From an uncultured Mediterraneibacter sp. (GTDB taxonomy: Bacteria; Bacillota; Clostridia; Lachnospirales; Lachnospiraceae): a stretch of 64,000 bases of DNA. The notes beneath the pieces were generated by a model, which saw only the letters and a list, made by a program, of their open reading frames with translations, did no database searches and was not told the origin of the DNA. Position 1 is the stretch's first letter, and every line of letters begins with the position of its first letter. Location of the stretch: the NCBI RefSeq assembly GCF_934309415.1, contig NZ_CAKRDI010000006.1, positions 62,001 to 126,000 of the forward strand. The letters run 5' to 3'. This document shows, in pieces, positions 25,297 to 34,562 of the stretch. The translations under genes were made by a program, and so were the position numbers.

Positions 25297-27897
25297 CTAC
25301 TTTTTCACCCTTGGGAACCGTATATTCACTCTGAACAGATCTCCATCCAGATACAGTTCAAACTTTCCACCCTGCATGTTCGTCAGGCTCTCTGCGATTG
25401 ACAGTCCCAGTCCGCTTCCTTCTGTACTTCTGGAAATATCTCCCCGCACAAATCTCTCTGTCAGTTCATTCGCTGAAATATTCAACTGGTGTTCTGACAC
25501 ATTCTTCAAAGAGAAATCTACTTCGTCCTCTTCTACTCTCAGATCTGCATAAACTCGCGTTCCCGGCATCGCATATTTGGCAGCATTTCCAAAAATATTT
25601 TCCAGGACACGCCACATTCTTCTGCCATCCACATGAACAATAGCAGGCTCCTCCGGCAGATTCACAACGACTGACAGATTCCGTGCTTCAAATTTTTCAA
25701 TCATCTCGCCTTCTGTCTGCTGGATCATCTCACCCAGATTAATATCCATCCGTTCCAGAACAATATTTCCACTGCTTACCTTCGATGCTTCCACCACATC
25801 TTCCGTCAGTGTTTTCAGACGCTGTGCTTTCTCCTCCAGAATATCCAGATATCCCTGTATTTTCGGATCTGCGATATCTGACTGTTTCAGGATACCAACA
25901 TAATTAATGATCGATGTCAGCGGCGTTTTAATATCATGAGAAACATTCGTGATCAGGTCAGTTTTCAATCGTTCATTTTTCGTAGCTCTTTCTACTGATC
26001 GGTTCAGGCCTTCTCCGATTCCATTGATCATCTCTGCCATTTTCCGGTTCTCACCGTGAAGACCTTTCAGCTCGATCTGATACCCCATATTGCCGGAAGC
26101 AATCTCTTCAATTCCTTTTTTCAGTTTCTCTTTTGCAAGGACATTCGAAAGTACCTGATAAAGAACCACCGCATTCACAAGCAGCAATACAAAAGCTACT
26201 TTACCAGATCCTGTTCCCGCTGCAAAATACTGAAGTAAAAAATAAACTGCAAGAATAACTACCGTTTTTAATGTCTGGCTCCATGTACTGAATACCTTCA
26301 CCGCAAATTCCAGAACTGCACGCAAAACACTGTCTTTCCACAGACATTTTGCCTTGATTCTTCGCACCAGACTGCAATATCCTACAAAGAAACATGCAAA
26401 GGAAAATGCTGCATATTCAAACAAATGAATCGTCTCCGCTACACTCAGTGACTGAACATAAAAACTTGGCATGTAGGAAGCCGCATCATAAGCTGATAAC
26501 TCATAGTAAGAACCACCATATCCGGTTGTCCTGATTGTATTAAGTATCGAATACAGGCCATTTCCCCACTGACCAATTCCCACTGAAATAATCAGCCAGA
26601 TTCCAAACACGATCAGTGCTGCAATTTCTGTTTTACAATGGTCAAATCCAATCAGGTGCAATTCTTCATCCTTCTCTGTCCGGCCTGCACTCAACGTAAT
26701 CCATGTTGTCAGGATCACAAAAAGAATCCCTGATACAATACTGAAAGTAAACGCAACTCTCAGAAAAGGAATACTCTCCTCATAGATCTTATTGTTCTCA
26801 TAAAACTGATCCTGTATCGGAAAACTTGTATCCACCGAAACAGCCAGTGTATTATTCCATCTTCTTCCTCCGGCACTGTCTTTTATCGACGTCCATTCAT
26901 CTGACTTGGAAATATTCATATTTGTCATCAGATCTTTCAGCTTCGGATAAATCACAATATATTTCTGATTCTTCCCCGAAGTCATAGTCTCAATATTTTT
27001 AGATACTGTGGCATAATTCTGAAAAGAACTTTTATTGGTGACAACCTTTTTCGTTGTTTCATTTACATAAAGATAGGTGAAATTCGTATTTCCTTCATCC
27101 AGATCTGACCATCCGACCTGATAAGTATCATACTCATCTCCGATCTCACCTGCCACAAATGCAACATCATCATAGATAACAGATAATTTTCCGTTTAATT
27201 CCGGTCGTTTATTCACAATTTCCAGAAGATTCTCTGCTCCATCCGGAGCATACCGTTCTTTCAATGTAAGGCCAAAATTCCAGCAATCCTTGTAAAGCAC
27301 ATTTCCTTCTTCATCTGTAATATGAAAATCATAGTATCCTGAAGAAGTATAATCTCCATCATCCAAGCCCTGAAGAAATGTCTGCTGATCTTTCTTGCCC
27401 AGATCAAAAACCAGTTTTCCGTTCTTTACCTGAGTCATAAAATCTTCTTTGTAATAGTAGTAATAAGATCCATTCGGCTTCTGACATACGATGACGTCAC
27501 TTCCGTCATACATGTCTTCATTTGAATAATCTTTTCCCCAGTTGATCAGCTCTTCCAGCGTATATGCCACACCTGATATATTTTCTCCGGTCGCACTTCC
27601 ATTCTGTGTATACTCCATTACATCAATCAACTTATCCGGACTATACGCCCCATCTGTTTCAAACAGATTCTCCAACTTGATCATATTCAGAACTTCTGCC
27701 ATTGAGTTTTCTACTACGCCTGAAAACCCCTTCGACTCCGTAAACGGCTGGCTTGACATCTTTTTAATTTCCCTGAAACTGGCACTTCCTGCCAGAGTCA
27801 TCACCGACAAAATACAGGTAATAAAAATAGAACCGCTGAGAATTGCAAGAATCAGTGTTGCAGCTTTCGCCACAGGTTTTCTGTACCACTTATTCAT
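25297..27897 (-). CDS. Large sensor histidine kinase with extracellular domain
   Basis: This 866-residue kinase has an N-terminal membrane helix (~15-37) and an extracellular region of about 340 residues. Four or more further helices follow (~385-600), then a HAMP-like linker (GIEEIASGNMGYQIELKGL), the HisKA motif LITNVSHDIKTPLTSI and a HATPase domain (LENIFGNAAKYA; STEGSGLGLSIAE). Start at 27897 is supported by GAGAGGGAA. It follows its response regulator by about 20 bp. The pair is divergent from uppP, so a cell-wall or bacitracin-type stress role is plausible but not shown. Confidence 0.88.
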   Translation of the reverse strand: MNKWYRKPVAKAATLILAILSGSIFITCILSVMTLAGSASFREIKKMSSQPFTESKGFSGVVENSMAEVLNMIKLENLFETDGAYSPDKLIDVMEYTQNGSATGENISGVAYTLEELINWGKDYSNEDMYDGSDVIVCQKPNGSYYYYYKEDFMTQVKNGKLVFDLGKKDQQTFLQGLDDGDYTSSGYYDFHITDEEGNVLYKDCWNFGLTLKERYAPDGAENLLEIVNKRPELNGKLSVIYDDVAFVAGEIGDEYDTYQVGWSDLDEGNTNFTYLYVNETTKKVVTNKSSFQNYATVSKNIETMTSGKNQKYIVIYPKLKDLMTNMNISKSDEWTSIKDSAGGRRWNNTLAVSVDTSFPIQDQFYENNKIYEESIPFLRVAFTFSIVSGILFVILTTWITLSAGRTEKDEELHLIGFDHCKTEIAALIVFGIWLIISVGIGQWGNGLYSILNTIRTTGYGGSYYELSAYDAASYMPSFYVQSLSVAETIHLFEYAAFSFACFFVGYCSLVRRIKAKCLWKDSVLRAVLEFAVKVFSTWSQTLKTVVILAVYFLLQYFAAGTGSGKVAFVLLLVNAVVLYQVLSNVLAKEKLKKGIEEIASGNMGYQIELKGLHGENRKMAEMINGIGEGLNRSVERATKNERLKTDLITNVSHDIKTPLTSIINYVGILKQSDIADPKIQGYLDILEEKAQRLKTLTEDVVEASKVSSGNIVLERMDINLGEMIQQTEGEMIEKFEARNLSVVVNLPEEPAIVHVDGRRMWRVLENIFGNAAKYAMPGTRVYADLRVEEDEVDFSLKNVSEHQLNISANELTERFVRGDISRSTEGSGLGLSIAESLTNMQGGKFELYLDGDLFRVNIRFPRVKK

Positions 27898-27918
27898 GTT
27901 ATTCCCTCTCATTTTTCA

Positions 27919-28611
27919 TCATTTATCGATCTTATAGCCGACTCCCCAGACAACTTTCAGATATCTCGGATCCTTCGGGTTAATCTCAATTTTTTCTCTT
28001 ATGTGTCGTATATGGACAGCTACTGTATTATCTGCCCCGATTGCTTCTTCATTCCAGATAGATTCATAGATCTGGTTGATAGAAAATACTCTTCCCTGAT
28101 TTTTCATCAGAAGTAAGAGAATATTATACTCGATCGGAGTCAGTTTTACATGTTCTCCATCAACAGTCACTTCTTTCAGATCATCATTGATCCGCAGACC
28201 GCCGACTTCATAGACCTGATCTTTTCTTTCCTGTGTCGTGCCCCCCAGTTCATTATAACGGCGCAGCTGTGATTTAACCCTTGCCACCAGTTCCAGTGGA
28301 TTGAATGGCTTTGTCACGTAATCATCTGCTCCTACATTCAGTCCGAGAATCTTATCTGAATCCTCTGATTTGGCCGAAAGAATAATGATCGGCACACTGT
28401 TATTTTCTCTGATCTTCAAGGTTGCGCGGATACCATCCAGTTTTGGCATCATCACATCCAGGATCAGCAGGTTCACTTCTTCCTTCTCCAGAAGCTGAAT
28501 CGCTTCTGCCCCATCATAAGCTTTTAAAATACGATAGCCTTCCTGTGAAAGATAAATCTCTATCGCTTCTACAATTTCCTTATCATCATCACATACTAAT
28601 ATAGTATACAT
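27919..28611 (-). CDS. OmpR/PhoB-family response regulator
   Basis: This 230-residue regulator has a receiver domain with the phospho-acceptor in LLILDVMMPKLDG. Its winged-helix domain contains LTPIEYNILLLLMKNQGRVFS and VAVHIRHIREKIE. GAGGTGATTGGA before 28611 fixes the start, and nine upstream codons are excluded. It is the first gene of a regulator-kinase operon and is closely related in sequence to the regulator at 15580-16287. Confidence 0.92.
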   Translation of the reverse strand: MYTILVCDDDKEIVEAIEIYLSQEGYRILKAYDGAEAIQLLEKEEVNLLILDVMMPKLDGIRATLKIRENNSVPIIILSAKSEDSDKILGLNVGADDYVTKPFNPLELVARVKSQLRRYNELGGTTQERKDQVYEVGGLRINDDLKEVTVDGEHVKLTPIEYNILLLLMKNQGRVFSINQIYESIWNEEAIGADNTVAVHIRHIREKIEINPKDPRYLKVVWGVGYKIDK

Positions 28612-28715
28612 TCCAATCACCTCACTCACATTATACATGATACTGAACGGTTTTTAAGAGATTGGATGTAAAAATATTAGGAATTTCTTAATTCGAAAAA
28701 TTTAAAAACTGTTTA

Positions 28716-28744
28716 TTGCATGAGACTTATATAAGACTTATAAT
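28716..28744 (+). promoter_or_regulatory. Sigma-A promoter for uppP
   Basis: TTGCAT (28716-28721), a 17-bp spacer and TATAAT (28739-28744) lie 36 bp before the uppP ATG. The interval to the divergent regulator gene is only about 170 bp, so control by that regulator could act here. Confidence 0.75.
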
Positions 28745-28779
28745 AGAAAACCGTAAGAAATATAAAGGAGAAATCAATT

Positions 28780-29673
28780 ATGATTGAATTTATTAAATCC
28801 TTCCTCTTTGGTATTGTGGAAGGTATTACAGAATGGCTGCCGATTAGTAGTACCGGACATCTGATCCTTCTGAATCAGTTTGTGAAACTGAATGTATCGG
28901 ATGATTTCTACAGTATGTTTGAAGTTGTCATCCAGCTGGGAGCGATCCTTGCCGTTGTCATCTTATTCTGGCATCAGATCTTCCCGTTCGGAGCACCGGA
29001 AGATTCTCATACTGTCAGACGCCGTCAGGCAAAAAGAGCCCGTAAAAATAAGAACTCCAGAGGTGGAATTTTAAGCTATGTAAAGATGGATATCATTATC
29101 CTCTGGCTGAAAGTTCTGGTAGCATGTATCCCGGCGATTGTGATCGGAATGCCATTTAATGATCTGTTTGAAAAATGGTTCTACAATTATCCATGTGTAG
29201 CCATTGCACTGATCGTCTTCGGTATTGCATTTATCATTGTTGAGAACAATCATAAAGGAAAACCTGCCAAGATCAACAGTATGGATGAGCTGACTTACAA
29301 AACGGCTTTCCTGATCGGACTGTTCCAGCTGATCGCTGCGATCTTCCCGGGGACTTCCAGATCCGGTGCAACCATCGTCGGTGCCTTGATCCTCGGTGTA
29401 TCCAGAACAGTTGCTGCTGAATTTACATTTGTACTTGCTATTCCGGTTATGTTCGGAGCAAGTCTCCTGAAGCTTGTAAAATTCGGTCTGAACTTCACAG
29501 GAACTGAGATCACAATCCTGCTCATCGGTATGGTTACTGCATTCCTTTCATCCATTTTTGTCATCCGTTTCCTGATGGGATACATTAAGAAACATGACTT
29601 TAAGGTGTTTGGATATTATCGAATTGTGCTGGGTATTCTGGTATTGGCTTATTACTTTATTACTTTAAGATAA
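28780..29673 (+). CDS. uppP: Undecaprenyl-diphosphatase (UppP/BacA)
   Basis: This 297-residue membrane phosphatase recycles undecaprenyl pyrophosphate to the monophosphate carrier lipid for cell-wall synthesis. Both active-site signatures are present: GIVEGITEWLPISSTGH near the N-terminus and FPGTSRSGATIVGAL (about 190-204). About seven to eight membrane helices are visible. A basic cytoplasmic loop (RRRQAKRARKNKNSRGG) lengthens it compared with the ~270-residue E. coli BacA. AAAGGAG precedes the ATG. It confers basal bacitracin tolerance in other bacteria. Confidence 0.95.
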   Translation: MIEFIKSFLFGIVEGITEWLPISSTGHLILLNQFVKLNVSDDFYSMFEVVIQLGAILAVVILFWHQIFPFGAPEDSHTVRRRQAKRARKNKNSRGGILSYVKMDIIILWLKVLVACIPAIVIGMPFNDLFEKWFYNYPCVAIALIVFGIAFIIVENNHKGKPAKINSMDELTYKTAFLIGLFQLIAAIFPGTSRSGATIVGALILGVSRTVAAEFTFVLAIPVMFGASLLKLVKFGLNFTGTEITILLIGMVTAFLSSIFVIRFLMGYIKKHDFKVFGYYRIVLGILVLAYYFITLR

Positions 29674-29677
29674 ATCC

Positions 29678-29718
29678 AAAAAAGAAAGACAGGCAATCCA
29701 CTCCTGTCTTTCTTTTTT
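29678..29718 (+). terminator. Terminator after uppP
   Basis: AAAGAAAGACAGG pairs with CCTGTCTTTCTTTTTT around a short loop. Confidence 0.85.
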
Positions 29719-29735
29719 GATTTATGTATTATTAC

Positions 29736-29763
29736 TATTCACAGCGTAGCTGCAAACAATAAT
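29736..29763. repeat. Family A terminal palindrome, solo copy
   Basis: TACTATTCACAGCGTAGCTG followed by CAAACAATAAT is the short palindromic end unit of the family A repeats. It lies between convergent uppP and xylB. Confidence 0.6.
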
Positions 29764-29784
29764 GTATTATTATCTCGCCAGCAA

Positions 29785-31251
29785 TTACTGCTCCTGATAA
29801 AATCCCTTCAGTGCCGGATACAGTTTTCTGAACTCCTGGTATCTCTCTTCATACTTCTGTACCAGTTCTGGATCTGGTTCTTCTGTTCCTATTACTTTTA
29901 CAAGCTTCTTGGCAGCCTCTTCTACAGAATCAAACACTCCACATCCAACTGCCGCCAGAATCGCTGCTCCGTACCCAGGACCTTCTTCACTTTCGATCAG
30001 ATCTACTTTCATATTCATCACATTTGCAATAATCTTTCTCCACAACGGGCTCTTTGCTCCGCCTCCACAGATCTTAGTTCTCTCCGGATTCACACCAATG
30101 CTTCTTGCAACTTCCAGTGAATCACGAAGACCAAATGCCACACCTTCCAGAACAGCCTGTGTCATATCCTCTCTTGTACTGTCCATAGACATTCCGATAA
30201 ATGCTGCTCTTGCCGACGGATCATTATGAGGAGAACGCTCTCCCATCAGATATGGAAGGTAGAACACATGATTCTCACCCAGCTTTGTGATGCCCGCCTG
30301 TTCTGCCGGATAGTCCTTCGTCTTAATAATCTCATCCATCCACCATTTATTACAGGAAGCAGCGCTGAGCATGCATCCCATCAGATGATAATTACCATCT
30401 GCATGGTCAAAAGAATGAAGTGCATTGTTTTCATCCACGCCAAACTTCTTACTGGAAATAAATAATGTTCCGGAAGTTCCAAGAGAAATATTACATCCTC
30501 CGTCACCAACTGTCGCTGTACCTACAGCGGCCGCCGCATTGTCTCCGGCTCCTGCAATTACTTTCACATCCTCTGATACGCCAAGCTCCGCTGCGATTTC
30601 TGCTTTCAAAGTTCCAACTACTTCCCAGCTCTCATACAGCTTCGGAAGCTGTGCCTCTGTAATACCACAGATTTCAAGCATTTCCGCAGACCAGCACTTA
30701 TGCTCCACATCCAGGAGCAGCATTCCAGAAGCATCGGAATACTCTGTACAGAAAGATCCTGACAGACGGTATGCAAGATAATCCTTCGGGAGCATGATCT
30801 TCTCAATCTTTGCAAAATTCTCCGGCTCATTTTCTTTCATCCAGAGAATCTTCGGTGCCGTAAAACCTGCAAATGCAATGTTTGCTGTATACTCAGAGAG
30901 CTTCTCTTTTCCAATCACCTGATTCAAATACTCCGTCTGCTTTACAGTACGACCGTCATTCCACAGAATCGCCGGACGGATTACCTGATCTTCCTTATCC
31001 AGTGCAACCAGTCCATGCATCTGTCCGCCAAAACTGATTCCCTTTACCTCGCTCTTATCACAGTCCGCAAGAAGCTCTTTTAATCCTTCCATGCTCTGTG
31101 CAAACCAGTCTTCCGGCTTCTGTTCAGACCAGCCCGGATGCGGGAAATATAACGGATATTCCTTTGATACGATATTCTTAATCTTTCCATTCTCATCCAT
31201 CAGAAGAAGTTTTACTGCGGATGTTCCAAGATCTACTCCTATAAATAACAT
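29785..31251 (-). CDS. xylB: Xylulokinase
   Basis: This 488-residue FGGY-family kinase phosphorylates D-xylulose, or a related ketose. It has the N-terminal phosphate motif FIGVDLGTSAVKLLLMDENG, ISFGGQMHGLVALD, the adenosine-site GGGAKSPLWRKIIANV and a complete C-terminus. AGGAGGAATAAC before 31251 sets the start. It lies downstream of an isomerase and a DUF4867 gene with matching orientation. A strong terminator stands between the isomerase stop and this gene, so expression may be lowered or separately controlled. Confidence 0.92.
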   Translation of the reverse strand: MLFIGVDLGTSAVKLLLMDENGKIKNIVSKEYPLYFPHPGWSEQKPEDWFAQSMEGLKELLADCDKSEVKGISFGGQMHGLVALDKEDQVIRPAILWNDGRTVKQTEYLNQVIGKEKLSEYTANIAFAGFTAPKILWMKENEPENFAKIEKIMLPKDYLAYRLSGSFCTEYSDASGMLLLDVEHKCWSAEMLEICGITEAQLPKLYESWEVVGTLKAEIAAELGVSEDVKVIAGAGDNAAAAVGTATVGDGGCNISLGTSGTLFISSKKFGVDENNALHSFDHADGNYHLMGCMLSAASCNKWWMDEIIKTKDYPAEQAGITKLGENHVFYLPYLMGERSPHNDPSARAAFIGMSMDSTREDMTQAVLEGVAFGLRDSLEVARSIGVNPERTKICGGGAKSPLWRKIIANVMNMKVDLIESEEGPGYGAAILAAVGCGVFDSVEEAAKKLVKVIGTEEPDPELVQKYEERYQEFRKLYPALKGFYQEQ

Positions 31252-31265
31252 GTTATTCCTCCTGT

Positions 31266-31306
31266 ACAAAAACAGAGAACCATGCCGTTTCCGGCACGGC
31301 TCTCTG
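31266..31306 (-). terminator. Terminator directly upstream of xylB
   Basis: On the minus strand AGAGAGCCGTGCC pairs with GGCATGGTTCTCT around GGAAAC and is followed by GTTTTTGT. It ends only about 15 bp before the xylB ATG, so readthrough or attenuation is needed for co-expression with the isomerase. Confidence 0.8.
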
Positions 31307-31344
31307 CCCGTTTCATTACTAAATATTGTTACTGACTTTCATGC

Positions 31345-31410
31345 ATATCTTTCGAAAAATCATTCCTGTAATCTGCATGCTCCACTTTGTGGAAGACTAT
31401 TTTTACAAAA
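31345..31410. repeat. Family B dispersed repeat copy (inverted)
   Basis: Read on the minus strand, CACAAAGTGGAGCATGCAGA and CAGGAATGATTTTTCG match the repeat at 48541-48639. It fills the gap between the isomerase and the terminator. Confidence 0.65.
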
Positions 31411-31420
31411 TACTATGTAA

Positions 31421-32905
31421 TTAACCCCACGGATTTTCTGTCGGATATCTTACACCTTTCGGCTGGTTGTATCCAATCTCTTCAACCGGCACACCAATAT
31501 ATTTGAATACTTCAAATAATGCTTTTCCAAAGTGTCCGAAAGCAACTGCTCCGTGATGTGGGAAATTCTTCTCAACCAGTACGTGACGGTAGAATCTTCC
31601 CATCTCCGGAATTGCAAATACTCCGATAGAACCGAAGGATTTTGTAGCAACCGGAAGTACTTCACCCTGAGCTACATAAGCACGGAGAATGTTGTCAGAT
31701 GTGCTCTGCAGTCTGTAGAATGTGATATCTCCAGGTTTGATATCTCCTTCCAGTGTTCCCTGTGTTACTTCAATCGGAAGAGATCTTGCCATGATCATCT
31801 GGTATTTCATCTCACAGAATGCAAGCTTGCTGGAAGCTGTATTTCCGCAGTGGAATCCCATGAATGTATCTTTCTGTGTATATGGGAATTTTCCTTCAAT
31901 ACTCTCTTTGTACATATCTGCCGGTACTGTATTGTTGATGTCAAGAAGTGTAACTGTATCCTGACTTACAACAGTTCCGATGAACTCGCTGAGTGCTCCG
32001 TAAATATCAACTTCACAGGATACCGGGATTCCCTGAGCTGTCAGACGGCTGTTTACATAACATGGAACAAATCCAAACTGTGTCTGGAATGCCGGCCAGC
32101 ATTTTCCTGCGATTGCAACGTATTTTCTGTATCCTCTGTGCTCTTCAATCCAGTCTTTCAGAGTGATCTCATACTGAGCCAGTTTCGGAAGGATCTCCGG
32201 TTTCTTGTTTCCGGCACCAAGTTCTTCTTCCATCTCTTTTACGATAGCCGGAATTCTCTCATCCCCTTCATGCTTGTTGTAAGCCTCGAAAAGGTCAAGC
32301 TCAGAGTTCTCTTCAATCTCAACTCCGATATTGTAAAGCTGCTGAATCGGCGCATTACATGCAAGGAAGTTCAGCGGGCGTGGTCCAAAGCTGATGATCT
32401 TTAAGTCATTCAGTCCAACAACAGCTCTTGCGATTGGCTCGAACTCATGGATCATGTCGGCACATTCCTCTGCTGTTCCTACCGGATACTCTGGGATATA
32501 AGCTTTTACTCCTCTGAGTTTCAGGTTGTAGCTTGCGTTAAGCATTCCACAGTAAGCATCTCCACGTCCCTGTATCAGGTTATCCTGTGTCTCCTCTGCT
32601 GCTGCAACGAACATCTTCGGTCCGTCGAAATGTTTTGCAAGCAGTGTCTCTGAAATCTCCGGTCCGAAATTTCCAAGATATACAACCAGTGCATTGCATC
32701 CGGCTTTCTTAATGTCCTCAAGAGCCTGTACCATGTGGATCTCACTCTCTACGATACAGATCGGACATTCATATACTGTTCCCTCTCCATATTTCTTTGT
32801 ATAAGCATCAATCAATGCTTTTCTTCTGTTTACAGAAAGACTCTCCGGGAAACAGTCTCTGCTCACTGCTACAACACCGATTTTTAATTCTGGCATGTTA
32901 CTCAT
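31421..32905 (-). CDS. L-fucose/L-arabinose isomerase family protein
   Basis: This 494-residue protein belongs to the fucose/arabinose isomerase fold. It has N-terminal KIGVVAVSRDCFPESL, a central GKCWPAFQTQFGFVPCYVNSR region and a C-terminal metal-site part with FMGFHCGNTASSKL and HHGAVAFGHFGKALF. Such enzymes interconvert aldoses and ketoses, and the xylulokinase next to it would phosphorylate the ketose. The exact sugar is not readable from sequence. I take the ATG at 32905 after GAGAGGAA. The family often pairs with a DUF4867 protein, as here. Confidence 0.85.
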   Translation of the reverse strand: MSNMPELKIGVVAVSRDCFPESLSVNRRKALIDAYTKKYGEGTVYECPICIVESEIHMVQALEDIKKAGCNALVVYLGNFGPEISETLLAKHFDGPKMFVAAAEETQDNLIQGRGDAYCGMLNASYNLKLRGVKAYIPEYPVGTAEECADMIHEFEPIARAVVGLNDLKIISFGPRPLNFLACNAPIQQLYNIGVEIEENSELDLFEAYNKHEGDERIPAIVKEMEEELGAGNKKPEILPKLAQYEITLKDWIEEHRGYRKYVAIAGKCWPAFQTQFGFVPCYVNSRLTAQGIPVSCEVDIYGALSEFIGTVVSQDTVTLLDINNTVPADMYKESIEGKFPYTQKDTFMGFHCGNTASSKLAFCEMKYQMIMARSLPIEVTQGTLEGDIKPGDITFYRLQSTSDNILRAYVAQGEVLPVATKSFGSIGVFAIPEMGRFYRHVLVEKNFPHHGAVAFGHFGKALFEVFKYIGVPVEEIGYNQPKGVRYPTENPWG

Positions 32906-33200
32906 AATAAAATTCCTCTCTTTCTTGTGAATGTTCTCTTTCAAATAAATTTTCCATTCGTTCTGTATAAATCTCTGCAATCTGTTTCGTTATCTCTTTA
33001 TAAATCAATGATTATCTTTTTGATTTATTTAGATATTCTGATCAACTCAAGTTTACACTCTATGTTATTCACATTGTTTTTATTTTTTTGATACGTTATC
33101 CACAAACACATCTTTTTATCTGTGCATAACTTTCAAGCTTCTAAACTTCTGCTGTTCTATCTTTTCACAACTCTGCTCTATGCAGTTTTATTCAGACAGA

Positions 33201-33815
33201 TTATACTTCCAGGTTTTCACCTTTCAGTCCGCAGAACGCGCCTTCAATCTTTGCATCCTCATGTGCGATCAGCCATTTATTCACTGCCGCAAGTAAACGA
33301 TTCTCACCATCTTCTGCGGTTTCAAATGGAAGTTCTTCATTTGTCCCCCTCGGAAGAACTACTACACATCGGAATCCACCTTCCTGTGCAGTACATGGAG
33401 CATAATGAAGTGTTGTAGCATAAAGCTCAACGCCTGTCCCCGCCGGTACAAGGAATGCTTCTACCTTAGAAGTATCATAAATATCTCCCTCTTCAATGTC
33501 CTGCTGCATTCCAAGAAGAAGAATCAGATCTGTCTGTGCAATATCCAGCTCTGAACTTCTGTGATATTCCAGCGCATTCAGTTTGTGATTATCTCCATTG
33601 CAGTATCCAATCTGAATCGGCAGACCGCCAAATCCCTTTTTGCTGACCTCTGCTGCTTCCGGCAAAGCTTCCAGATCTTCTACGGAAGGTACATATACAA
33701 CATCCTTCGGGAGCGGTGTGTGTTCCATCTCTTTCAAGATTTTCTCAAAAGAGTACTCTGTGATGATCTTTCCATATTTAGCAAAAGATGCATCTGTTAC
33801 ATTCTGAATTTTCAT
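33201..33815 (-). CDS. DUF4867 family protein (cupin-like)
   Basis: This 204-residue protein matches the pattern of DUF4867 proteins that accompany fucose-isomerase-like enzymes. It has a short N-terminal region followed by a beta-rich, cupin-like core containing NALEYHRSSELDIAQTDLILLLG, VEAFLVPAGTGVELYATTLHYAPC and CVVVLPRGTNEELP. His and Glu residues in the core could bind a metal. CAGGAGGTTGAAC before 33815 fixes the start. It is the first gene of the sugar trio, with 295 AT-rich bp and no visible gene before the isomerase. A helper or mutarotase-like role is only a guess. Confidence 0.8.
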   Translation of the reverse strand: MKIQNVTDASFAKYGKIITEYSFEKILKEMEHTPLPKDVVYVPSVEDLEALPEAAEVSKKGFGGLPIQIGYCNGDNHKLNALEYHRSSELDIAQTDLILLLGMQQDIEEGDIYDTSKVEAFLVPAGTGVELYATTLHYAPCTAQEGGFRCVVVLPRGTNEELPFETAEDGENRLLAAVNKWLIAHEDAKIEGAFCGLKGENLEV

Positions 33816-33944
33816 GTTCAACCTCCTGAACCTCTCGCTTGTTTCTATGGACATTTTAGCAACATAAAAGGGCATTATCGACCAAATAATTAGCCTTTTA
33901 ATGCCCATTTCTTATCTTTTATCTAATTTTGAATGTTTCATTTT

Positions 33945-34562
33945 CTATTTTGTTTCTATTAGCTTCTTTGTTGGATAAGAAGTAATCTGAAGACATGGTG
34001 TCCTTTTGTTCAATTTCTCATAAGCTGCTTTTTTATTTGCCGCTATATTTTCAGGAATAACTGGATACGGAAGAAGAACTTCTGCCGAAGTCCCTTCTCT
34101 GAGTGAGAATCCTAATCCCTCCGGCATCTTTGGATTTATCAGGCCATATACCATTGAGCCAATATTAATATTATAGTCTGTTCCTACCAACAATATATTA
34201 CTTAAATCAATTCCTTTTTCTCCAACACTCTGATTACTTTCGTTTGTAAATAAAGCTTTAACAACATAATAATATTTCACCTGAGTATCTTCTGATAACG
34301 TCTCATCTTCAGTTATAAGATTGTATTTTTTATAAAATTCTGTTGCTGTAAAAATCCATGAATCTATTACTTTTACAGTATAGCCGTCTATAATATAATC
34401 AGAATTATTACTAAAATCATCTGCAAACTCCACTGTCTCATTTACTTTGAAATACTCCTTTTTCTGCCTTTCCACACCTGTATTTACTATATAAATTCGA
34501 ATTGCAGAACCAAGTAAAATACCTATCAATATAATAATTATTATTCTCTTTTTACCTGTCAT
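33945..34562 (-). CDS. Membrane-anchored protein at the end of the ABC operon
   Basis: This 205-residue protein has one N-terminal membrane helix (KKRIIIIILIGILLGSAIRIYIV) and an extracellular beta-rich domain (YIIDGYTVKVIDSWIF; VKYYYVVKALFTNES). The stop of the ABC ATPase overlaps its start. The domain resembles DUF5028-type or telomeric-repeat-factor-like extracellular modules found beside such transporters, but I cannot confirm the family. It is analogous in design to the lipoprotein at 36920-37594 at the other end of the operon. Confidence 0.7.
   Translation of the reverse strand: MTGKKRIIIIILIGILLGSAIRIYIVNTGVERQKKEYFKVNETVEFADDFSNNSDYIIDGYTVKVIDSWIFTATEFYKKYNLITEDETLSEDTQVKYYYVVKALFTNESNQSVGEKGIDLSNILLVGTDYNINIGSMVYGLINPKMPEGLGFSLREGTSAEVLLPYPVIPENIAANKKAAYEKLNKRTPCLQITSYPTKKLIETK

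Noticed and set aside
31532..32404. 290-codon plus-strand frame
   Set aside because: It is an antisense shadow of the isomerase gene, with no ribosome site and a Cys/Ser-rich translation.
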